A stretch of DNA of 6,186 nucleotides, taken from Candidatus Woesearchaeota archaeon CG08_land_8_20_14_0_20_47_9 (GTDB taxonomy: Archaea > Nanobdellota > Nanobdellia > Woesearchaeales > CG1-02-47-18). Every line of letters starts with the position of its first letter. The stretch's first letter is position 1. Of this stretch, positions 5,240 to 6,186 are shown in pieces. Under the pieces are notes generated by a model that made no database searches, was not told where the DNA came from, and saw only the letters and a list, made by a program, of their open reading frames with translations. The stretch is from the NCBI GenBank assembly GCA_002763335.1, contig PEYS01000111.1, positions 2,679 to 8,864 of the forward strand. The letters are read 5' to 3'. The position numbers were made by a program, and so were the translations under genes.

Positions 5240-5280
5240 AAGGTGCACCATGCACAATTTCAAAATAAGCGAGCACCTTC
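5239..5280 (+). promoter_or_regulatory. Inverted repeat enclosing the toxin SD and start codon
   Basis: GAAGGTGC (5239-5246) is perfectly inverted as GCACCTTC (5273-5280). The left arm contains the toxin's SD (AAGGTG) and touches the last base of the antitoxin stop; the ATG at 5250 lies in the loop. Folded, it would block ribosome entry, and ribosomes finishing the antitoxin could open it. GGTGCACC at 5242-5249 is itself a palindrome and offers a competing local pairing or a protein site. Confidence 0.5.
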
Positions 5281-5523
5281 AGGGAGTATTAAAAAAAGCT
5301 CTCTAAAAGGAATAATCTTCTCTACAACCGATTAATGAAGAAAATTAATGAGATTGTTAACAGTTATGACATTGAGCATTACAAAAACTTAAGGTATGAT
5401 ATGAAGGATTCAAAAAGGGCTCATATAGGGCATTTTGTGCTTGTTTTCCAATATGATAAATCAAGAGACGAAGTAAACTTTGATGATTTTGACCACCACG
5501 ATAATATCTACAGAAAAATTTGA
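5250..5523 (+). pseudogene. RelE/ParE-superfamily toxin, frameshifted in an A7 run
   Basis: The gene starts at ATG 5250 (SD AAGGTG), reads MHNFKISEHLQGVLKK, then hits TAA at 5304 after AL. The continuation lies one frame over: KKLSKRNNLLYNRLMKK and on to FDDFDHHDNIYRKI, stop 5521-5523. Removing one A from the run 5291-5297 restores a single protein of about 90 residues, the usual toxin length. The C-terminal half shows family hallmarks: YKNLRYDMKDSKRAHIGHF, the core strand FVLVFQY, and the terminal DHHDNIYRK. Known role of the family: ribosome-dependent or free mRNA cleavage, blocked by the antitoxin encoded just upstream. An internal ATG at 5335 could give a 62-residue product lacking the N-terminal helices, which I would expect to be inactive. 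The change may be a true inactivating mutation, a transcriptional slippage site that still yields some toxin, or a sequencing error in a homopolymer. Confidence 0.85.
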
Positions 5524-5551
5524 ACACTGCACCTATAGCTCTCTGTACTCA

Positions 5552-5572
5552 AATTTTTCTGATGTCAAAATT
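5552..5572. terminator. Possible bidirectional terminator between convergent genes
   Basis: AATTTT (5552-5557) and AAAATT (5567-5572) can pair around a 9-base loop, with a T5 run on the plus strand and a T4 run on the minus strand. It lies between the toxin stop (5523) and the convergent membrane gene's stop (5574). The stem is weak, so termination may depend on the T-runs alone. Confidence 0.35.
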
Positions 5573-5573
5573 C

Positions 5574-5634
5574 TCACCCCATCACTCCCGCCACAAACCT
5601 CGATACAGCTATAAACAGCCAGAAGTTGAAAATC
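5574..5634. repeat. Right 61-base direct repeat, inside the membrane gene's 3' end
   Basis: The intact copy of the pair with 4874-4934, exactly 700 bases away. It begins on the first base of the membrane gene's stop (minus strand TGA) and covers the last 19 codons plus one base. Together with the left copy it brackets only the toxin-antitoxin cassette (4935-5573). Confidence 0.85.
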
Positions 5635-6186
5635 CAGTGTGTTACCATGTATAATGCAACCCTCGCTGGCTCGCTCCCGTAGATGAGGTAGAGGGGGCAG
5701 ATTATTGCGTCGTAGATTATCACCAAGAGTATTCCTGCAAGCCTTATGTCCATGCCTGCAAAGAAGTGGGCAATAAAACCGATAAACCCCATGCCGATGA
5801 AGGAGATGATTGTGTGGGGCTGCATCCTGCCCCCAACGTACTCTGCGAGGAAAATCCCGATCAGCCCTACAAAGATGGCTGTGCCAGGGCCATAGACAAT
5901 CCCGCACATTATAGTACCGAAGGTCACGAACTCAAATCCCAAAGAGACATTGATGCTCCTGTTGTAGATCATTGAGATAGAGCTCAGAAAGAGGAAGAGC
6001 AGTACAAATAACAGCCTCTTGGTAAGGCTGCCCATAAAAACAAGGCCGAGCACAATAACGAGGGCGATAAAGAGGACTCGCCTGCTTACACCCATGCTGT
6101 CAAGCCAGGCCACAAGGCTCGTAAGGCCTGAGCCTGCTCTAGCCACAGAGCTTCGCAGAAAGCCCCTCTTCACATCTGGATGGGTG
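5574..6186 (-). CDS. Polytopic membrane protein, possibly ECF transporter S-component-like; 5' end uncertain
   Basis: The frame ends at TGA 5574 and is open to the right edge. The first start in the window is GTG at 6173 (199 residues, VKRGFLRSSV), with no clear SD before it, so the true start may lie outside. If GTG is right, a GTGA overlap with an upstream gene is possible. About seven hydrophobic segments are seen (roughly residues 33-50, 53-70, 77-95, 96-112, 118-138, 143-164, 172-193, counting from the GTG). The glycine-rich middle (VYGPGTAIFVGLIGIFLAEY, then GGRMQPHTII) resembles substrate-binding S components of ECF transporters and similar small integral proteins in fold only. No substrate can be named, and no ATPase or T-component gene is visible. 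G+C-richer codon use matches the surface operon at the other end rather than its neighbour. Its 3' end is duplicated at 4874-4934. Confidence 0.8.
   Translation of the reverse strand, partial: THPDVKRGFLRSSVARAGSGLTSLVAWLDSMGVSRRVLFIALVIVLGLVFMGSLTKRLLFVLLFLFLSSISMIYNRSINVSLGFEFVTFGTIMCGIVYGPGTAIFVGLIGIFLAEYVGGRMQPHTIISFIGMGFIGFIAHFFAGMDIRLAGILLVIIYDAIICPLYLIYGSEPARVALYMVTHWIFNFWLFIAVSRFVAGVMG

Noticed and set aside
5335..5523. Independent 62-residue gene starting at ATG 5335
   Set aside because: Its frame continues upstream as toxin sequence to the A7 run, and the matching N-terminus with SD and ATG lies at 5250 one frame over. It is the downstream part of a frameshifted toxin.
5533..5907. 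Minus-strand and plus-strand frames inside the right-hand membrane gene (for example 5533-5907 minus, 5766-5975 plus)
   Set aside because: Shadow frames: Cys/His/Arg-rich or compositionally odd products, no start signals, fully overlapped by the well-supported membrane protein.
1..6186. tRNA genes
   Set aside because: Scanned by eye for T-loop words (GTTCRANTC-like) with a partnering acceptor stem on both strands; none was convincing, including near the direct repeats.

Overview
The window reads as a chromosomal fragment of an archaeon, most likely a DPANN lineage (Woesearchaeota/Pacearchaeota-like). The signs are TTTATATA/TTTAAATA TATA boxes about 25-30 bases before starts or predicted transcript ends, a gene that looks leaderless, secreted Asn-glycosylatable proteins of a type common in those lineages, and a DUF2683 antitoxin next to a RelE-type toxin. 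This placement rests on remembered family resemblance and promoter style, not on a search.

Layout. (1) Bases 1-1863, minus strand: a two-gene surface-protein operon. A membrane-anchored Ig-like protein with a Ser/Gly/Glu stalk overlaps by ATGA a secreted, multi-domain protein whose 3' end is outside the window. Its leader (about 1864-1977) carries a hairpin and a perfect tandem 11-base repeat. (2) Bases 2047-2415, plus strand: no convincing protein, but a TATA box followed by a strongly self-complementary stretch (three-way junction, nested long arm, possible closing helix). It is a candidate structured RNA of about 310-340 nt that I could not assign to a family. (3) Bases 2460-2977: a nucleotidyltransferase-family gene missing its catalytic middle through an in-frame deletion, overlapping by ATGA a 52-residue charged protein. 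(4) Bases 2978-3268: a spacer with a large inverted repeat and three related direct repeats. (5) Bases 3269-4774: a 501-residue membrane protein with a long helical, probably cytoplasmic domain, not recognised. (6) Bases 4874-5634: a DUF2683-RelE toxin-antitoxin cassette between two 61-base direct repeats exactly 700 bases apart. The toxin is frameshifted in an A7 run. (7) Bases 5574-6186, minus strand: a polytopic membrane protein whose last 19 codons plus stop are the right-hand repeat.

The two ends are visibly more G+C-rich and more compact than the middle (about 1980-5570), which holds two damaged defence/toxin-type modules, repeats and an orphan membrane protein. The middle looks like an accessory segment between core-like genes. 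The best leads are the repeat-bounded toxin-antitoxin cassette, the A7 frameshift, the stem that encloses the toxin start, the catalytically gutted nucleotidyltransferase with its small partner, and the unassigned structured RNA.
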